64,000 nt of DNA from Sulfurisphaera tokodaii str. 7 (GCF_000011205.1 NC_003106.2:2370001-2434000); one strand, 5' to 3'. Shown: positions 40,423-50,802, counted from the stretch's first letter. The notes: generated by a model not told the origin, from the letters alone. Numbers and translations: made by a program.

Positions 40423-41487
40423 GTGAGAGGTTATCCGATTCTATTTGCAAGAGTAATTTATGGTGCTAGTTGGTTCTTCCTTTCTCCTTATATTCCTTAC
40501 CTGCTCAGTGAATTCTCAGCCCCTAAATATTTTGCAAATCTTATTCCTCTATCCTTTTTTGTAACTGCTGCAATAATGCAAATACCGGCTGGGTTAATTT
40601 CTACTAGACTGGGAATGAAAAACACTTACACACTAGGTCTTATTATTATGGGAATAAGTGATAGTTTAATAGGTTTAAGTAAAGATATTGGAGAAGTACT
40701 CTTCCTTTACGCTTTAACAGGTTTCGGTGCTTCATTTTTCTTTTCTTCAGCTGGGGGCACTTTAGCGTTAATTAATGAGGGTAGAACTATTTTAGTGATG
40801 GGATTCTATAATGCGATGTTTTCTGTAGGAGGAATATTAGGGCTTAACTGGGGATTTATTGATTCATTAGTGGGTTTTACTTATGCTTCTTTGCTTTTAG
40901 GGTCTTTAACTATTATCGCTGGTGTTATAAATTATGTTATTTCATATCAAAACGTTAAACCTGAGTTTAAAGTGTTGAAAAATAGGAATGTATTTCTCGT
41001 AGCTCTTTCAACTGTCGGTGTTTGGGGTTCTTATTATGTGGTAAGCGAATATTTCCCTACTTTTTCATATTATGTGCTTGGCGAATCTTCCATAATTACG
41101 GGTTCCTTATCTTCTCTTTTGCTACTATCATCCGTTATCGGAGGAGTTTTTACCTTTACTTTTTCCTTTATAAAGAACGATAAGTTAAGAATTATCATTT
41201 CAAGCGTTCTAGGAGTTATTCCAGTAGTTTTCCTTTATAACTATTTTCTAATAGGTCTCGTTATAATGGGCATATTTAATGAAATGGCTATCTCAATAAT
41301 TTATGCTTTTGTAGTAAAAGAAGTTAGGAGTGAAAATTCTTCATTAGCTTTAGCTGAAGTTAATTCTATTCAAATAGGTCTAGGAATGTTAGAATTATTA
41401 TTACCATATCTTTCTCTAGAGTATTTATGGTATTTAGTTATTATAGTATCTCTTTTACCTCTTTTAATTTTGATTAACGTGAGATAA
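40423..41487 (+). CDS. MFS transporter
   Basis: 354 residues, GTG start, about eleven to twelve helices. The loop STRLGMKNTYTLG (about 60-72) matches the MFS loop 2-3 pattern. It ends 30 bases before the cysteine-cluster gene on the same strand; together with 42153-43280 and the ThDP enzyme it forms a same-strand block. Substrate unknown. Confidence 0.78.
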   Translation: MRGYPILFARVIYGASWFFLSPYIPYLLSEFSAPKYFANLIPLSFFVTAAIMQIPAGLISTRLGMKNTYTLGLIIMGISDSLIGLSKDIGEVLFLYALTGFGASFFFSSAGGTLALINEGRTILVMGFYNAMFSVGGILGLNWGFIDSLVGFTYASLLLGSLTIIAGVINYVISYQNVKPEFKVLKNRNVFLVALSTVGVWGSYYVVSEYFPTFSYYVLGESSIITGSLSSLLLLSSVIGGVFTFTFSFIKNDKLRIIISSVLGVIPVVFLYNYFLIGLVIMGIFNEMAISIIYAFVVKEVRSENSSLALAEVNSIQIGLGMLELLLPYLSLEYLWYLVIIVSLLPLLILINVR

Positions 41488-41517
41488 CATTTTAATATTG
41501 AGCGAGTAAGTAAGCAA

Positions 41518-42105
41518 GTGAATGCTGATCAGATTCATATGTTAACTAAAAATGCACTAAGAGGAGATATTAAGAGTTTAGAGGCACTTTTCGATTTTTT
41601 AGAGAAGTTTAATGCTCCTATATCTAAGTTTGCTATGTATTCTATATTATATCAAGTAATAATGAATAATTTTCTTAATTTAGGAAAATACTGTGAGGAA
41701 TGTGGAGGAAAATGTTGTAAAATTGGTCTTCCAGTCCCAGTTTATCACTTTGACTATAAAGAATTAAAAGCAAGGCTAAGTAAAGATGAACTAAAAAACT
41801 TAAGAAAACATAACGGTTTTTATACACTTTCTAGACCTTGTCCTTTCCAAGATAGCTGGAAGTGTAAAATACATGAATTTAAGCCTTACGCATGTATGTC
41901 TTATCCTTTTGCTACAGAGGATGAGCAGAAAGATATAATGGAAAGATATAAGGATGGTATACCCGATTTTAAAGTACCAGATTTTTGCATTGCTGGTAAG
42001 AAAGTTAAAGAATTTATGGATGAAATAGTTAACAAGTTACGAGTTAAATTAGGAAGAGATCCTACTCCAAGGGAAATACTCAATGAAGTATTAACAAAGT
42101 TTTAA
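41518..42105 (+). CDS. YkgJ-type cysteine-cluster protein
   Basis: 195 residues, GTG start. Cysteines C-x2-C-x3-CC in YCEECGGKCCKIG (about 59-71), then CPFQ, CKIHEFKP and ACMSYPF (about 104-130), follow the YkgJ/CxxCxxCC zinc- or iron-chelating family. The exact metal and role are unknown. It lies between two MFS genes. Confidence 0.8.
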   Translation: MNADQIHMLTKNALRGDIKSLEALFDFLEKFNAPISKFAMYSILYQVIMNNFLNLGKYCEECGGKCCKIGLPVPVYHFDYKELKARLSKDELKNLRKHNGFYTLSRPCPFQDSWKCKIHEFKPYACMSYPFATEDEQKDIMERYKDGIPDFKVPDFCIAGKKVKEFMDEIVNKLRVKLGRDPTPREILNEVLTKF

Positions 42106-42152
42106 AATTAATTGATAGTTAGGTATAAAAAATTCTAATCATAAGTAATGGC

Positions 42153-43280
42153 GTGAATAATGTAAATAAACTAGCTATTATTGGTGCATTTAGAGCTTTT
42201 GGTGGATCTTTAATTTGGCCATTTACTGGTTATGCACTTTTCACAGTCTTTAGAATACCATTATCTTTTATTGCAATTTATTATGCTCTTCAAGCTTTAG
42301 TTAGTGTCTTATCTTATGTGGTGGGGGGTTACGTAGTTGACTTTATAGGTAGATTAAAGACTATGATGATGTCAATAATTTCGTCTTCTCTGTTCCTTTT
42401 TCTTTCTTACTTCTTCTTTCATCCCCTTTTAGTAGTGATATTCTTACTTCTTCAGTCTTTCTCAAATAATGTTTATAACGTTGCAAATACTACGTTAGTT
42501 GGTGATATTAACAAAGGTGAATTCAAAAAGCTAGTTGTATCTTTCAGTAGAGTAAGGGTAGGAATAAATGCGGGTTGGGCATTCGGTCCTCTTTTAGGTT
42601 CAATTATATTTCAATATGAAGGTTTCAGAATGTTACTACTCATATCCTCTTTTATTTTACTTACTCCGTTAATTTTTGTAAATTCTTTACCAGATTTTAG
42701 AGGAGGAAGAAAGTTATTGTTTACCGTCCATCGGGAATTTATTAAGTTCCTCATTCCCACATTTTTAACCTTTATGTTAATGAGTCAATTGGGTTTTTCA
42801 CTTTTAACGTTTTATACTGAAGTAGTTAAGCTCTCCGTTGAAGATGTGGGTTTACTCTTTATGGTAAATGGTGTACTAATTGTATTTTTGCAAGATTTTA
42901 TAGGTAGACATCTGAAAATTAGACATATTATTCTAGGAATGCTTATATATTCAATTTCTTATTTTGTAGTTGGATTCATAACTAACTTTTTGTTCGCAAT
43001 AATAGATGTTATTTTTATTACGATTGCAGAAATGATAGTTTCTCCCCTCTCTCAAGCAATTGCTTCTTCATTCACGAAAGATGAGCAAAGAGGAAGAGAA
43101 ATTGGAATTTATGGAATGGTTACCGCAATAGGAAGATTAGTTGGTTCTTCGTATGCAAGTTATTTAATGTCATTCTTCCTATTTTCTCCATTATATCTTT
43201 GGGCATTAATTTCTATTTTAGGCTTTCTCTCTATTCCATTATATTTATTAAGTATCAAGAGGATTGAAACAAATGGATAG
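42153..43280 (+). CDS. MFS transporter
   Basis: 375 residues, GTG start, about twelve helices. YVVDFIGRLKTMM (about 58-70) is the MFS loop 2-3 signature, and the C-terminal half repeats the pattern weakly. It is coupled to the downstream ThDP enzyme (8-base overlap with its probable ATG), which suggests the transporter imports or exports that enzyme's substrate or product. Confidence 0.8.
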   Translation: MNNVNKLAIIGAFRAFGGSLIWPFTGYALFTVFRIPLSFIAIYYALQALVSVLSYVVGGYVVDFIGRLKTMMMSIISSSLFLFLSYFFFHPLLVVIFLLLQSFSNNVYNVANTTLVGDINKGEFKKLVVSFSRVRVGINAGWAFGPLLGSIIFQYEGFRMLLLISSFILLTPLIFVNSLPDFRGGRKLLFTVHREFIKFLIPTFLTFMLMSQLGFSLLTFYTEVVKLSVEDVGLLFMVNGVLIVFLQDFIGRHLKIRHIILGMLIYSISYFVVGFITNFLFAIIDVIFITIAEMIVSPLSQAIASSFTKDEQRGREIGIYGMVTAIGRLVGSSYASYLMSFFLFSPLYLWALISILGFLSIPLYLLSIKRIETNG

Positions 43281-44868
43281 CGGTGCAAGACTCATTTTAA
43301 AAAGTCTACAAGATTTAGGTGTAGATAAAATCTTTATGGTATCTGGAACAGATTATGCAGCATTTATTGAAGAAAAAGTAAGGGATCCTTCATTGCCAGA
43401 TTTCGTAATAGTACCACATGAAATAACAGCTACTGCTGCAGCTATAGGCTATTCTCTATCTGGAAAAATAGGGGTTGTTGCAGTTCATACAATTCCGGGT
43501 ACTACAAATGCTTTAGGAATGATAATTAATGCTTTCACATCTAGAATACCCCTAATAGTTATTGCTGGCAGAAGTCCTTATACTGAAACTGGTAGTCCAG
43601 CAAGTAGGAATTTGAGAATACATTGGACTCAAGAGGCTAGGGATCAAGGAGAAATTGTTAGGCAATGGGTTAAATATGATTTTGAAATAAGGAGGACTGA
43701 GCAAATACCAGAGGTTATAGCTAGGGCTTATCAGATTGCATTTAGTGAGCCTAAGGGACCAGTATATATTGTGATTCCTAGAGAGGTGAGTATAGAGAAA
43801 AGCGAGTACAGAAAAGTTAGAGTTTCAACTTTTGAGCCAGGAATGAAAAGAGAAGATCTAGTAAAGGCTAAGAAAATGATCGAGGAGAGTGAAAGACCAA
43901 TTATAATTACTTGGAGGGGTGGTAGAAGGAAAGAGTGGTTTGATAGCATAAAAACGTTTGCTGATAAAGTAGGGATACCAGTTTTAAATTACATAGGAGA
44001 GGTTGTAAATTATTCTGGTGAAATGGGATTAGATAGGATTGATTTATCAACTGTTGATTTAGCTATTGTAGTAGAGGCCGAGGTACCTTATATTCCAAAG
44101 AAAACTAAATTTGATGGCAAAATTATAAAGGTTGATGTAGATCCATCTTACTCTTATATCCCATTTTATGGTTTTCCTTGCGACTTGTGTATCCAATCTA
44201 CCGTTTCAGAATTCTTTGACCAACTAGATGTTAAGGAGAAAAAGGAGTGGAAGGAAAAAGTAAAAGAGCTGAGGCTTCAACAAGAAAAGAAAAAGGAAGA
44301 GGAAATAGAACAATTGAGGAAAAGGAGGTCAATTCATCCTAGATATTTAAGTTACGTTATTGGTAAGGTAATTGGGAAAGATGATGTTATACTTAATGAG
44401 TATCCATTTAATCCTAGATATACAAAGCTTGATTTTGGGCAATACTTCGCTGATCCTTCATTTGGTCATTTAGGCTGGGCTTTAGGTGCTTCTTTCGGTG
44501 TCTCGTTAACAAATAGGAAAGTTATTGCTACAGTTGGTGATGGTGCATTTATTTTTGGAGTGCCAGAGGCATTTTATTATGCAATTTCCACATATGGTGG
44601 TAATGTCACGGTAATAATTTATGATAATGGTGGCTGGCTAGCTAGTGCTGAAGCTGTTGAAGAAGTTTTTCCAGAAGGATTGGCAAAGGCAAAGCAGTAT
44701 TTTCCTGGAGCAGACTTTAAGAGGTATAATATTGGCGAAACCGCTAAGGTTTTTGGTGGGTATTATAGGTTGGTGGAAGATGTTAATGAAGTAGAAGAGA
44801 GTGTAAGAGAAGCATACAACTTTAGAGGTATTTCTGTACTGCAAGTTATTGTGGATAGAGTAAGATAA
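43273..44868 (+). CDS. ThDP-dependent enzyme, acetolactate-synthase-like
   Basis: 531 residues from the ATG at 43273; the in-frame TTG at 43264 is less likely. The N-terminal pyrimidine-binding domain has the catalytic Glu in VPHEITATAAAIGYS (about 55-69) and the C-terminal domain has the ThDP motif GDGAFIFG to DNGGW (about 420-448). The family includes acetolactate synthase, benzoylformate decarboxylase and oxalyl-CoA decarboxylase, so the reaction is an open 2-keto acid decarboxylation or ligation. No small regulatory subunit is near, so classical branched-chain synthesis is unlikely. Confidence 0.8.
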   Translation: MDSGARLILKSLQDLGVDKIFMVSGTDYAAFIEEKVRDPSLPDFVIVPHEITATAAAIGYSLSGKIGVVAVHTIPGTTNALGMIINAFTSRIPLIVIAGRSPYTETGSPASRNLRIHWTQEARDQGEIVRQWVKYDFEIRRTEQIPEVIARAYQIAFSEPKGPVYIVIPREVSIEKSEYRKVRVSTFEPGMKREDLVKAKKMIEESERPIIITWRGGRRKEWFDSIKTFADKVGIPVLNYIGEVVNYSGEMGLDRIDLSTVDLAIVVEAEVPYIPKKTKFDGKIIKVDVDPSYSYIPFYGFPCDLCIQSTVSEFFDQLDVKEKKEWKEKVKELRLQQEKKKEEEIEQLRKRRSIHPRYLSYVIGKVIGKDDVILNEYPFNPRYTKLDFGQYFADPSFGHLGWALGASFGVSLTNRKVIATVGDGAFIFGVPEAFYYAISTYGGNVTVIIYDNGGWLASAEAVEEVFPEGLAKAKQYFPGADFKRYNIGETAKVFGGYYRLVEDVNEVEESVREAYNFRGISVLQVIVDRVR

Positions 44869-44873
44869 AACTA

Positions 44874-46628
44874 TTATTTATTTGCCTCTCTAATTTGTTT
44901 TAATTCCCTTTCATATGCTTCTACGATAGAATCGTATGTCAGTATCCCTTTAAATTTTCCTTTTTCTACTACTGCTACCCATCTTGCCTTATTTTTAGCC
45001 ATTACTTCTAGAGCTTGTTCCAATGTAGAGTCTAGGTGAACATATGGGGATCCTTTGGTTATGTAACTTCCTATAACATCAGTATCTTTTGCTCTCTCCA
45101 AGTCTTTAAGGTAAACTACTCCTAGAAAGTTATTATTTTGGTCAGTTACTGGAAGGCTCATAAAACCAAGATTAAGCATTAGATCAACTACGTGATTAAC
45201 TTTGTCAGTAATTAAAGCTCTAATATCTTTTATTTCACAATCCTTTACATGCAGGCTTTCCATAATGGGAATTTCATATTCCACTTTATGTGCAGGGGAA
45301 TCTCTTCTAGTTGGAAGTTGTGAGACATATATTGTATAGTCTCCAGAAACTAAATATGCCAATGCTGATGCTATCATAGCTCCGGGTAATAGCTGAAGGC
45401 TTGATGTCATTTCAGTAACCATAATAATAACGGATACTGGCACTTTACCCGCTGCTGCAAAAAATGCCATCATACCTATTATAACAAATGGTGCTATGTT
45501 GGGTACTATATTAGGAAAGAAATAATGAAATAAAAGACCTACTGAAGCTCCAATATATGCTCCAATAAATAACCCTGGGGCAAAAACACCTCCACTACCT
45601 CCTGATCCTACAGAAAAAGAAGTAGCAACTATTTTTAAAATAGGTAATAGAAATATTAGTATCAATACGGGTATAAGAGGAGAGTAAAATGCGTTAAACC
45701 TTTCATACTCTACTAGATTTATCCAACCATAACCAGTTGCAAGTATTTCTGGGGCTAAAAGTGCAATTAGTCCGGTTAATGCTCCACCTATAAGCGGTTT
45801 TATATAATTAGGAATTCTCAATTTCTTAAAAAATGAATGTATCCCATAGAAAGTCTTAACATATATTATTGCTAATAAACCAGCCACAACTCCTAACACT
45901 GCATACATTGGAAGCCTTAAAGGGTTATAAGTTCCAGTATAATATCCAAAAACCGGTGTAAAACCGAATATACTTCCGAATATTGTATAACCTATAGCTG
46001 AAGCTATTATTGCTGGGTATAAGACCTCAGGTTCGAAATCCCTTTTATACAAAATTTCAGCAGCTAAGATTGCTCCACCAATTGGAGTTTTAAATATTGT
46101 CCCTATCCCTGCCCCAATTCCAACAGCAACTGCAATTCTTCTATCTTGCGGACTTAAATGCAAAAGATCTGCGATTACAGAGCCCACACCAGCTGAAAAT
46201 TGTGCTGTAGGTCCCTCTCTACCTGCGCTACCACCTGAACCTATTGTTATCGCTGAAGCAATTATTTTTACCGGAATTACAACCCATCTTACTTTACCTT
46301 GCAAATAATGGTAAGCTTTTATTGCCGCATCGGTACCGTGTCCTTCTGCCTCTGGTGCAAAAGTATAAACTATTAAACCAGAAATTAATCCACCAATTGC
46401 AGTTGATAGTGGTATTAAATAATATCTTCCAGGGTAAAATGTGAAGTTTAATGAGCCTCCTTCACCAAGTGGTCTAGGATAACTCATGCCAATAAGATGA
46501 AATATAAATAAATCCTCAGCTAAGTGGAGTAATAAATAAAAAGTAGTTGCTGCGAGGCCAGCAACAATTCCAAGAATGACACCTAAAATAGCCCATTTCT
46601 CGTAATACTTTAATGAAGATAGAAACAC
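44874..46628 (-). CDS. CLC chloride channel/antiporter with CBS pair
   Basis: 584 residues, GTG start. CLC signatures: [14 protein letters not shown] (with the gating Glu of GREGP, about 131-144) and [14 protein letters not shown] (about 341-354). The C-terminal 130 residues hold two CBS domains. The gating glutamate argues for H+/Cl- exchange or a gated channel, useful for charge balance and pH in an acidophile. It is convergent with the ThDP enzyme, with five bases between the stops. Confidence 0.92.
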   Translation of the reverse strand: MFLSSLKYYEKWAILGVILGIVAGLAATTFYLLLHLAEDLFIFHLIGMSYPRPLGEGGSLNFTFYPGRYYLIPLSTAIGGLISGLIVYTFAPEAEGHGTDAAIKAYHYLQGKVRWVVIPVKIIASAITIGSGGSAGREGPTAQFSAGVGSVIADLLHLSPQDRRIAVAVGIGAGIGTIFKTPIGGAILAAEILYKRDFEPEVLYPAIIASAIGYTIFGSIFGFTPVFGYYTGTYNPLRLPMYAVLGVVAGLLAIIYVKTFYGIHSFFKKLRIPNYIKPLIGGALTGLIALLAPEILATGYGWINLVEYERFNAFYSPLIPVLILIFLLPILKIVATSFSVGSGGSGGVFAPGLFIGAYIGASVGLLFHYFFPNIVPNIAPFVIIGMMAFFAAAGKVPVSVIIMVTEMTSSLQLLPGAMIASALAYLVSGDYTIYVSQLPTRRDSPAHKVEYEIPIMESLHVKDCEIKDIRALITDKVNHVVDLMLNLGFMSLPVTDQNNNFLGVVYLKDLERAKDTDVIGSYITKGSPYVHLDSTLEQALEVMAKNKARWVAVVEKGKFKGILTYDSIVEAYERELKQIREANK

Positions 46629-46672
46629 AGTATTTATTATTTCATAGAATTAATAAGGTTTATTTGAATTCA

Positions 46673-47689
46673 TTAGATATAATCAAAGATTATACTAAAC
46701 ATTGGTTCGATTATTCTTTCTCTAACGATTCTATAATCTTTCCACGTAAAGAGCGAAGGTTCTAAATAACAAGCTAAAGCACACTTATTACAATTGGAAT
46801 ATCTACCCCAATCATATTCATTCCATAATTTAATTATATCAACTTCCCATACTTTTTCACTTCCTTGATATTCATTTAGTACATAGCAAGGTAAGACTAT
46901 TCTTCCTTGAGGATCAATATTTATTGTCAACCAAGGCTTACAAATCCACGGAATCTCATGAAACCAGCTATTTATTATGGCTTCAAAATATTTCTCACTT
47001 TCAATAATTGGCTTTCCTCTTCTTTTTAGCTCTAAAATTCCTTCAATTACATGTCTTACTTCATCTCTTTTTTTAGGTGATAACTTCTCTGCTGTAGAGT
47101 AATCATAAGCAATCTGGATACTTACTGACACTTCAAGCTTTTCGGCTAATTCTATTACTTTAAATATTTCGTGTAGGTTCTCATTTGTTAGGGTAAAACT
47201 AATTGAGGTTGGTATTCCTCTTTTTACACTTTCTTTTATTCCCTCAACAGCCCTCTCAAATGATCCGGGAATTCCTCTCAATTTGTCATGAACTTCTCCT
47301 ATCCCGTCTATCGAGACAAATAAATTGTCTATGTAGTCTTTTATTTCATCTATCTTATCTTTCAATAGCCAACCGTTAGTTACTAATGAAGTATAAAATC
47401 TTTTACTAGACTCTTCAAGTATTTGTGGTAAATCTCTTCTCAATAAAGGTTCTCCTCCTTCGAAACCCATAAAGAGTACCCCAGCCCTCTGTAATGCGTT
47501 CATCATTTTGACTTCTTCTTCTAATGTCAATAATTTCTCATCTTTTCTTCTCCAAAAAGGGCACATTCTGCATCTTAAATTACAAGAATACAATAGTTTA
47601 TGTCCAGCAATTAATGGTAGTTTTTTCACTCCTCGTCCTTTAACAAGTCTTAAAAAATTTCCAATAGTCATTGGTTTAATTTTTGCCAT
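46673..47689 (-). CDS. Radical SAM protein with SPASM-like C-terminus
   Basis: 338 residues. C-x3-C-x2-C in YSCNLRCRMCPFW (about 30-42) binds the SAM [4Fe-4S] cluster. After the barrel, cysteines near ICKPW, VLPCYVLN and SNCNKCALAC form a SPASM-like auxiliary site. Family members modify peptides or help mature enzymes. No small precursor-peptide gene is visible nearby, so the target is unknown. Confidence 0.82.
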   Translation of the reverse strand: MAKIKPMTIGNFLRLVKGRGVKKLPLIAGHKLLYSCNLRCRMCPFWRRKDEKLLTLEEEVKMMNALQRAGVLFMGFEGGEPLLRRDLPQILEESSKRFYTSLVTNGWLLKDKIDEIKDYIDNLFVSIDGIGEVHDKLRGIPGSFERAVEGIKESVKRGIPTSISFTLTNENLHEIFKVIELAEKLEVSVSIQIAYDYSTAEKLSPKKRDEVRHVIEGILELKRRGKPIIESEKYFEAIINSWFHEIPWICKPWLTINIDPQGRIVLPCYVLNEYQGSEKVWEVDIIKLWNEYDWGRYSNCNKCALACYLEPSLFTWKDYRIVRERIIEPMFSIIFDYI

Positions 47690-47714
47690 ATATTTACTTT
47701 GTAGAGGTAATTTA

Positions 47715-47906
47715 TTATTTTATTGGTAATTCTCTAGTATAAGTAAATATTCCTTTTTTCCATCCTAAACCTAATTTAGTAGCTAATTCAATTTCTTCTT
47801 CTGTAGAAACATTATTTTTAACTAACCAAATAGCTTCATTTACAGCGTCTCTGAGTAAGTCTTCTGATTTTGGCATTCTATCAGTTTTCTTAATTTCTGG
47901 TCTTCA
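47715..47906 (-). pseudogene. In-frame continuation of the 3-hydroxyacyl-CoA dehydrogenase after TGA
   Basis: After the TGA at 47904-47906 the same frame stays open for 62 codons (RPEIKKTDRMPKSEDLLRDA, then VNEAIWLVKNN and ATKLGLGWKKGIF) to a TAA at 47715. This is recognisably the start of the second C-terminal helical domain found in related longer dehydrogenases. It has no promoter or Shine-Dalgarno of its own that I can see; an ATG at 47876 could restart a 53-residue peptide. It reads as a 3' relic of a longer gene cut by a stop. Confidence 0.7.
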
Positions 47907-48740
47907 ATTACTCCAATCGTAAAATCCTTTTCCAACTTTTGCTCCATAATAACCTTTTTCATACAATTCTTTCAGTATTTCGCAAGTAAAATCAAAACCT
48001 CTCTTTCTAACCTCATTCGAAATTAGGTAGTTAGTGTCAATGCCAGTGTAATCGAGCAACTCAAATATTCCCATAGGAAATTCTAAAATATATTTCGCTA
48101 AACTGTCTATTTCTTCCACAGAATATTCTTTTAATAATTTACAAGCAGAGGTAAAAATTCTGAATAAAATCCTATTTACTACAAATCCTATGACGTCTTT
48201 TCTTACTGGAATAGGGACTTTTTCAATGCTTTTAATTATTTCAATCCCCTTAGAAAAAATTAAATCATCAGTCTTAACTCCTTTAACTACTTCTACTAGC
48301 TTCATGAGGACGGGGGGATTAAAGAAGTGAAGTCCTAAAAATCTATGAGGATTCTCAACACTTTGAGCCAATTCAGATATAGGTAAACTACTGGTGTTGG
48401 TTGCTATTATTGAATCCTTACTTACAATCTTACTAACTTGTTTAAAAACAGAGCTTTTCAAGTCTAAATTTTCTGATACTGCTTCTATTACTAACTCAGC
48501 ATCTGAAATTTGAGATAAATCATTTACTGGTTTTATCCTTGAGAAGACCCTTTCAGTATCTGTTATTTTTCCTTTTTCTTTTAATTTATTGAGAGACCAT
48601 AGAATGTTTTTTAATCCTTTCTCCAGTGCATCTGGATATTTATCGTATAAATACACTTCGTTGCCATAAAGAGAAAAAACTTCTGCTATACCATGACCCA
48701 TAACTCCGGCTCCTATTACTGCAACTTTCAATTTGTGCAC
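47904..48740 (-). CDS. 3-hydroxyacyl-CoA dehydrogenase, C-terminally truncated
   Basis: 278 residues, GTG start. The NAD-binding domain begins VAVIGAGVMGHGIAEVF (about 5-21), the substrate region has NTSSLPIS and HFFNPP (about 115-150), and the first 3HCDH C-terminal domain ends at KVGKGFYDW. By itself this is close to the length of a bacterial 3-hydroxybutyryl-CoA dehydrogenase, so it may be active. It oxidises (S)-3-hydroxyacyl-CoA, and in the phenylacetate route would be the PaaH step. Related Sulfolobales proteins continue further, see 47715-47906. It follows the di-iron gene by 3 bases. Confidence 0.85.
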   Translation of the reverse strand: MHKLKVAVIGAGVMGHGIAEVFSLYGNEVYLYDKYPDALEKGLKNILWSLNKLKEKGKITDTERVFSRIKPVNDLSQISDAELVIEAVSENLDLKSSVFKQVSKIVSKDSIIATNTSSLPISELAQSVENPHRFLGLHFFNPPVLMKLVEVVKGVKTDDLIFSKGIEIIKSIEKVPIPVRKDVIGFVVNRILFRIFTSACKLLKEYSVEEIDSLAKYILEFPMGIFELLDYTGIDTNYLISNEVRKRGFDFTCEILKELYEKGYYGAKVGKGFYDWSN

Positions 48741-48743
48741 CGG

Positions 48744-49766
48744 TTAAAAAACTGGGATAAAATCATCTTCCTTTATGTTTTCTACTATATCTCCAGAAAT
48801 ACCCAATTCTGGCATATCTGGTAGTCTTATACCATAATGTTTTAGAGAAGCCCCTACTCTCAATACAGCATTTCTCCAAGCTTCTTCTTTTTCCTTTAAT
48901 TCTGGTATATAAAATCCAGCATCTCTAGCTATATCTTCCATTTTCTGATGAACCTCTATGAACCATGGAGGTAATTTCCAGAAATCTTTTGGAGGAATAT
49001 AAGTAATAAGGGATAGAAAGACGAAGCCAGCCCTTATTTGTTTAGTTACTAACTTCTTCCTTTCATCATCCATTTTCTCTGCATTCTGAGACATTATCAT
49101 GTGAGTAAATGCATAATGCCTAGTTTCATCTACAGCAGTATTCTTAAATAATTCTTTAAAGGCATTAATTTTAGCACCTTTTGACATTGTGGTAAATACT
49201 GTTGTAGCAGCAGCTTCACCCATCATGAAGGAAGTAAATAGAACATCAAATGTATATTTTTTATATGCCTCAAGATAAGCCTTCCAATATCTAGAGCCAT
49301 TCCACCAAGTCCACAAAACGTTTAATTTTGCTTTCCTTTCTAAATCATCTTGTGGTTTAAAATCAAACGGAAATCCTGGAAGTACATTATTTATTGCCAA
49401 ACCGCACATAATATTATGTCTATTTTCATCGTAAGTTATTGTAGTTAGAATTCCTCTTATAGCAGTATCAAGGTGTTGTTCAAAGGCTTTAATTACAGCA
49501 TAGGCAAACACTGGTGTAGCATTATCAAAATTTGAAAGTAACCCCCACCAGTACGCTATTGCTAATTTTTGCTTTCTATCTAAACCAGATGCAATATCTT
49601 TTACCTCTTTCCAATCTATGCTTTCTTCATCCCATTGTTCCCTTTTTGCTCTTCTATAAAGTTGCCACGCTTTCTCATTATCGAAATTCCATTTTGGAGG
49701 ATATACATTTTCTGGAGGGTAATCAGGCTCTTCTTCAAAATTAAGGTTGGAGTATTTTGAGCTCAT
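48744..49766 (-). CDS. R2-like (ferritin-like) di-iron protein
   Basis: 340 residues from the ATG at 49766; a TTG precedes it by one codon. Two ExxH helices, E114-x2-H117 (DENRH) and E214-x2-H217 (DETRH), with E184 (MMGEA) and probably D81 (SNFDN), give a full carboxylate-bridged di-iron set. QWDEESIDW near residue 45 recalls ribonucleotide-reductase R2 and R2-like oxidases. No RNR large subunit is nearby. It is coupled (3 bases) to a hydroxyacyl-CoA dehydrogenase and lies in a CoA-ester cluster, so an oxygenase of the PaaA/BoxB kind acting on a CoA thioester is plausible. Confidence 0.75.
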   Translation of the reverse strand: MSSKYSNLNFEEEPDYPPENVYPPKWNFDNEKAWQLYRRAKREQWDEESIDWKEVKDIASGLDRKQKLAIAYWWGLLSNFDNATPVFAYAVIKAFEQHLDTAIRGILTTITYDENRHNIMCGLAINNVLPGFPFDFKPQDDLERKAKLNVLWTWWNGSRYWKAYLEAYKKYTFDVLFTSFMMGEAAATTVFTTMSKGAKINAFKELFKNTAVDETRHYAFTHMIMSQNAEKMDDERKKLVTKQIRAGFVFLSLITYIPPKDFWKLPPWFIEVHQKMEDIARDAGFYIPELKEKEEAWRNAVLRVGASLKHYGIRLPDMPELGISGDIVENIKEDDFIPVF

Positions 49767-49843
49767 CAAATATATGTTGGAAATATCAATATATAAATTT
49801 TAATGATTCAATTATATGTAACACGCATAACATATATATGAAT

Positions 49844-50746
49844 TTAAATTAGTCTCACTGACTTATGTACGGCGTCATCCATAATGGCAACGCAATATGA
49901 AGCCATTCTTACAAACTCCTTACAAGCTTCTATTGTTGTATTGCATTTCTCTTCTATTATTTTCATATTTTTTCTTATTTGCTGAATATCCGAAAGGTTC
50001 TCAGTCATAAACATTGATGTAGCACTTGTAAACATTGAAATAAGGGTATCGATTAGTTCGGTACTTGGTATGGATTTTTCATCAGCCAACATTAGAAATG
50101 TTCTTAGATGCGAAATCAAACGCCCTAGATCTCTCATAAATATGGCATACAGAATTATATCCTTAAAGGGTAAGCTGAAATTATATAAGTCATCCAGTTG
50201 AACCCCTATTGCTATATTCCTTATAATTACTCTATAATCTTTCATTAATATATCGCAACGAGTTATGAGATCTTCTTTAATCTCTTTATTAAAATTTTCT
50301 AGTACTCTTAGATCGTATAACAATTTCCTTATCTTGTCTACGAAAGATGAAACCAAACCATTAAGATCAGTAGATACTGGCAAATTAACTTTGAATACAA
50401 TCTTATCAAACGTTTCATCCTCTATTTCTAACCCAGCGTGAGTAAGTTGAAGTTCTCTTAACGCTTTTTTAACCTCTTGGCTCATTACATTATCGGACTT
50501 TACAATTATCTTCTCTATTCCTTGCATATAATAGACTGATATTAAATAGAGAGTTTCGTTAAGATCTCGTAAAATAATTTCTCTTTCATTATTTATTTTT
50601 CTCTCTGGTTTTATCTTTAAACCATCATATATCTCATAAACTTTAAGTTCACTTTTTACATCTAACCCGTTTTTCCTAACCCACTCGCTAGGGAGTGATA
50701 TTATATAACTTCCTCCCTTAATTTTTTGGAGTCTTCTAACACTCAT
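49844..50746 (-). CDS. AbrB-PhoU fusion, phosphate-uptake-type regulator
   Basis: 300 residues. The N-terminal SpoVT/AbrB-like swapped-hairpin domain (RRLQKIKGGSYIISLPSEWV, core at 4-22) is followed by PhoU-like three-helix bundles. This archaeal fusion is usually a regulator of phosphate transport. It stands alone between the di-iron gene and the hydratase genes on the same strand, and no Pst genes are near, so its target here is open. Confidence 0.82.
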   Translation of the reverse strand: MSVRRLQKIKGGSYIISLPSEWVRKNGLDVKSELKVYEIYDGLKIKPERKINNEREIILRDLNETLYLISVYYMQGIEKIIVKSDNVMSQEVKKALRELQLTHAGLEIEDETFDKIVFKVNLPVSTDLNGLVSSFVDKIRKLLYDLRVLENFNKEIKEDLITRCDILMKDYRVIIRNIAIGVQLDDLYNFSLPFKDIILYAIFMRDLGRLISHLRTFLMLADEKSIPSTELIDTLISMFTSATSMFMTENLSDIQQIRKNMKIIEEKCNTTIEACKEFVRMASYCVAIMDDAVHKSVRLI

Positions 50747-50802
50747 ATTTATACGTGTATATTCGAAAATAAAAAAGTATAAATTATTTTCTCTTATTCA
50801 TA

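Noticed and set aside
43273-44868. Catalytic subunit of branched-chain acetolactate synthase
   Set aside because: No small regulatory subunit or ilv gene is adjacent, and the partner is an MFS transporter. The family is right, the specific reaction is not supported.
47904-47906. Selenocysteine or pyrrolysine recoding of the stop
   Set aside because: The codon is TGA, so pyrrolysine (TAG) is excluded, and selenocysteine machinery is not known in Sulfolobales. A truncating mutation is simpler.
48744-49766. Ribonucleotide reductase small subunit
   Set aside because: The ferritin-like ligands fit, but no large subunit is in the window, and the coupling to a hydroxyacyl-CoA dehydrogenase points to another role.
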